Below, piece after piece: positions 5,699 through 8,185 of a DNA stretch of 8,185 bases (positions within the stretch are counted from its first letter, which is position 1; each line of letters begins with the position of its first letter). The translations under genes and the position numbers were made by a program. The DNA comes from Candidatus Colimorpha enterica (lineage in GTDB: Bacteria; Bacillota; Clostridia; Oscillospirales; CAG-272), in contig JAGHTD010000100.1 in assembly GCA_018065475.1 (NCBI GenBank), positions 1 to 8,185 of the forward strand, in the 5' to 3' direction. The notes under the pieces are model-generated. The model made no database searches, was not told where the DNA came from, and worked only from the letters and a program-made list of their open reading frames with translations.

Positions 5699-8185
5699 TC
5701 AGAACGGTGAGATCGTGAACGAATATTTGAACGTCTTTTCGTTCAGGCGGTATTTTTCGGGGAGGATCGGTCCGCAGGATTCGGAGCCGATACCCGACTG
5801 CTTGTAGTTGATCTGCACGTACGTCTTTCCGTCGGCTTTAAGATCGCAGTCGTGACCGACCGTTTCAAGCTGTGAGACGGAGTAGGGGCAGACCGAGATC
5901 TCCGGGCTGTCGGAGGAGGTTATGCGGATCCCTCTCTTTTTGCCTTCTATCTCGGCGAAGGAGACGCCGTAACGGCTGCTTCCTTCCTGCGGCTTCAGAG
6001 CGTGCTCGTAGCTCTCCGAAACCGGGATCGAGTACAGGGCAAGACGTGCGGAGCACTTCTTGTCAACGTAGCTGTTGTCGGGGCCGTAGCCGAAGAAAGT
6101 GAATGTATCGGAGCAAATCGACTCGAAATCGAAGCCGAAACGCGGCAGATACTCGAAATCACCGACCTTGACGTTTGCCTTGACCTTGACCTCGCCTCTC
6201 GATATTCTGTATTCGGTGCGCACCCTGATGCCCTCGCCGAAGGAGACGGGAACGTATTCCGCCTCGGAAATCACCTTTACGGTTGACTTGTTCTCAGTGT
6301 GGGAGAAGGAGAGCTTGGTCGATACGAGGCAGTCGAGCCCCTTGCTTCTGAACCTCGGCGCGGAGCGCATTTCGTTGTCCGTCGGCGCCCTCCAGGGTGA
6401 GAAGTCGAAGCCCTCGGCGACCTTCTTGCCGTTGAATCTTATCTCGGTCAGCTTTCCGCTGATCTTTGAGAAGACGAACTCGCTCCTGCGGGAGGTGACG
6501 GTGAGTGTCGTTACGGTCTCGACGATCTCGTTCTTTCCTCTTCTCTGAGGAAGGACGGAGGGGATATAGGGCGAAGCGTCAAGGACGATCTGTCTGAATC
6601 CGGCTTCGTCGCCCTTGTTTGCCCAAGGGGTGTTCTTCTTGTAGGTGAGAACGAAGGTGACGGTCGCGGGACTGCCTGCGGAGGTCTTCGTGTCGAGGGT
6701 GAAAACCTTTTCCTCCCATGGCTTGAGGCGGAGGGCGAGCTTGCCTTCTGCGGCTCTCACACCGTTCTGCTCCGAATACCAGCCGAGGGCGTAATCCTTT
6801 TCGAGATTTCTGAAGAATGTATGGCAGGTGATCTTGTATTCGCCCTTTTCACGGTCGATGAGCTCGACCTCGATGGGGAGCGAGACCTGCTTCAGCTCCT
6901 TCATGCCGGTCGAGAAGCTTCTGTCGGGGTGAACGAGACCGTCAACGCAGAAGTTGCCGTCGTTGGGGAAATGACCGAAGTCGCCGCCGTAGCAGTATTT
7001 GACGCTTCCGTTTTTGAGCGGGAGCGCGAACGAGTGGTCGCAGTATTCCCACACACAGCCGCCGAGCATTGAATCGCAGGAGTAAATGCCGTTCCAGTAG
7101 TCTTTGAGACCGCCGGGGCCGTTGCCCATTGCGTGGGCGTATTCGCAGAAGAAGAAGGGACGTTCGGTGTCGGAGTTGTTTCCGTAGAGGGAGAGCGCTT
7201 CCTCGACAGTCGGGTACATACGGCTGTCAACGTCGTTGAGAGTGGAATTGAAGACCTTTTTGTCCTCCGGCTTGTCGGAGTTCAGATACTGTCCCGTATA
7301 GAATCTCGTGACGTCCTCGCTGTGAACGAGGCGGTCGGGATCGCGGGTCTTGAAGTATTCCATCATCTTGTCGAAGTTGAGACCGCATCTGCTCTCGTTG
7401 CCGACAGACCAAATAAGCGTTGCGGGGTGGTTCTTGTCGCGTTCGAGCAGTCTTTCCGCCCTGTCGAGATAGACGTGCGTCCATTCGGGGCTGCTTGTCA
7501 GCTTGCCCCAGCCGTGGCGGATCTTCTGCATACCGTGGGTCTCGAGGTCTGCTTCGGAAACAAGGAAAATGCCGAGAATGTCACAGAGACCGGGAAGACG
7601 CGGGTCGTTGGGGTAATGGGATGTCCTTATCGTGTTGAGATTGCAGGACTTGATGATGAGAAGGTCCTTGAGAAAATGATCGAAAGGCGTGGTATAACCG
7701 AGGACGGGATGGCTGTCGTGGCGGTTAACGCCCTTCATCTTGAACTTTTTGCCGTTGAGAAGAACGACCTTGTTTCTGACCTCTACGCGGCGGATTCCGA
7801 CGTTGATATTGATGTATTCGCTTCCGCTGTGAAGGACGAGACGGTAAAGGTTAGGTTCCTCGCAGTTCCAGAGCAGGGGCTTGTCGAGAGAGATCGAGAA
7901 CGAGCTGTCGGCACGGCCTTTTTTCACTTCCTCGCCGTCGGGAGAGATGAGCGAATATGTGAAGCGGCCGCTTCCGGTCTTTTCTATTTCGACGCTGATC
8001 TCCGCTTTGTCATACTTGTCGGAGAGGGAAGTGCGGACGAAAACGTCGCTGATACGGTCGGTGTCCCTGTAAAGGATGAATACCGAACGGAAAATGCCGT
8101 TGTAGCGGATGAAATCCTGGTCCTCGACGTATGTTGCGACCGCCCATTTCGGGACGAGAACACGGATCTCGTTCTTGCCCTTGAC
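5699..8185 (-). CDS. lacZ: Beta-galactosidase, LacZ-type glycoside hydrolase family 2 (N-terminus beyond right edge)
   Basis: The frame stays open to base 8185 and gives 828 residues. By comparison with E. coli LacZ roughly 170-190 N-terminal residues are missing. The enzyme hydrolyses terminal beta-galactosides such as lactose with retention. Seen in order (fragment numbering): end of the sugar-binding domain with YVEDQDF (19-25, including the equivalent of the substrate-binding Asp201) and GIFRSVFIL; an Ig-like domain (about 45-150); the TIM barrel from GVNRHDSHP (about 152) with TSHYPNDPR and SEADLETHGM (Glu215 and His217, metal ligands); SVGNES with acid/base Glu264; CEYAHAMGN with nucleophile Glu348; VWEYCDH (378-384); a second Ig-like domain; and the C-terminal Bgal-small domain with APTDNE (600-605) and a complete end. 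No signal peptide can be judged. A GTG at 7927 is not the start, because residues before it match the family. Arg266 and Cys804 are unusual and are treated under findings. An EbgA-type label is also possible. Confidence 0.93.
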   Translation of the reverse strand, partial: VKGKNEIRVLVPKWAVATYVEDQDFIRYNGIFRSVFILYRDTDRISDVFVRTSLSDKYDKAEISVEIEKTGSGRFTYSLISPDGEEVKKGRADSSFSISLDKPLLWNCEEPNLYRLVLHSGSEYININVGIRRVEVRNKVVLLNGKKFKMKGVNRHDSHPVLGYTTPFDHFLKDLLIIKSCNLNTIRTSHYPNDPRLPGLCDILGIFLVSEADLETHGMQKIRHGWGKLTSSPEWTHVYLDRAERLLERDKNHPATLIWSVGNESRCGLNFDKMMEYFKTRDPDRLVHSEDVTRFYTGQYLNSDKPEDKKVFNSTLNDVDSRMYPTVEEALSLYGNNSDTERPFFFCEYAHAMGNGPGGLKDYWNGIYSCDSMLGGCVWEYCDHSFALPLKNGSVKYCYGGDFGHFPNDGNFCVDGLVHPDRSFSTGMKELKQVSLPIEVELIDREKGEYKITCHTFFRNLEKDYALGWYSEQNGVRAAEGKLALRLKPWEEKVFTLDTKTSAGSPATVTFVLTYKKNTPWANKGDEAGFRQIVLDASPYIPSVLPQRRGKNEIVETVTTLTVTSRRSEFVFSKISGKLTEIRFNGKKVAEGFDFSPWRAPTDNEMRSAPRFRSKGLDCLVSTKLSFSHTENKSTVKVISEAEYVPVSFGEGIRVRTEYRISRGEVKVKANVKVGDFEYLPRFGFDFESICSDTFTFFGYGPDNSYVDKKCSARLALYSIPVSESYEHALKPQEGSSRYGVSFAEIEGKKRGIRITSSDSPEISVCPYSVSQLETVGHDCDLKADGKTYVQINYKQSGIGSESCGPILPEKYRLNEKTFKYSFTISPF

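Noticed and set aside
5699..7927. A shorter beta-galactosidase starting at the GTG at 7927
   Set aside because: The frame continues to the window edge, and the extra 86 residues contain the family motif YVEDQDF and GIFR, so the true start is outside the window.

Overview
The window looks like an ordinary chromosomal stretch from a Gram-positive bacterium of the class Clostridia, possibly a gut Oscillospirales- or Christensenellales-like organism. The basis is a Firmicutes-type ribosomal protein L19, purine-rich Shine-Dalgarno sites of the AAGGAGG type, clear sigma-A promoters in AT-rich gaps between GC-richer genes, and a Clostridia-style large GH2 beta-galactosidase. The taxonomic placement is an inference from style and has not been tested by a search.

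Left part (1-1240, + strand): the last 62 codons of what is probably an ABC-F ATPase overlap by one base the start of a sugar-transfer-associated ATP-grasp protein. This two-gene unit ends at a strong hairpin terminator. Middle-left (1246-2700, - strand): rplS (ribosomal protein L19) stands alone with its own extended -10 promoter and a roughly 65-nt structured leader. Upstream of it, with its own promoter, is an unrecognised exported protein that looks like a small beta-solenoid anchored by one C-terminal membrane helix.

Middle (2700-5656, + strand): a divergent promoter pair separates that exported protein from a trkA-trkH operon, which encodes the gating ring and the channel subunit of a potassium uptake system. 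The operon closes with a perfect 13-14 bp bidirectional hairpin. Right part (5699-8185, - strand): the C-terminal 828 residues of a LacZ-type beta-galactosidase, whose start lies beyond the right edge. It converges on trkH and shares the terminator.

No mobile element, CRISPR array, tRNA, rRNA or classical riboswitch was seen. No gap without a gene exceeds about 155 bp. I do not see strong evidence of an undescribed multi-gene system. The points most worth a second look are the exported solenoid protein, a possible pseudoknot in the rplS leader that could mask its ribosome binding site, the isolation of rplS from its usual operon, and substitutions near functional sites in TrkH and in the beta-galactosidase.
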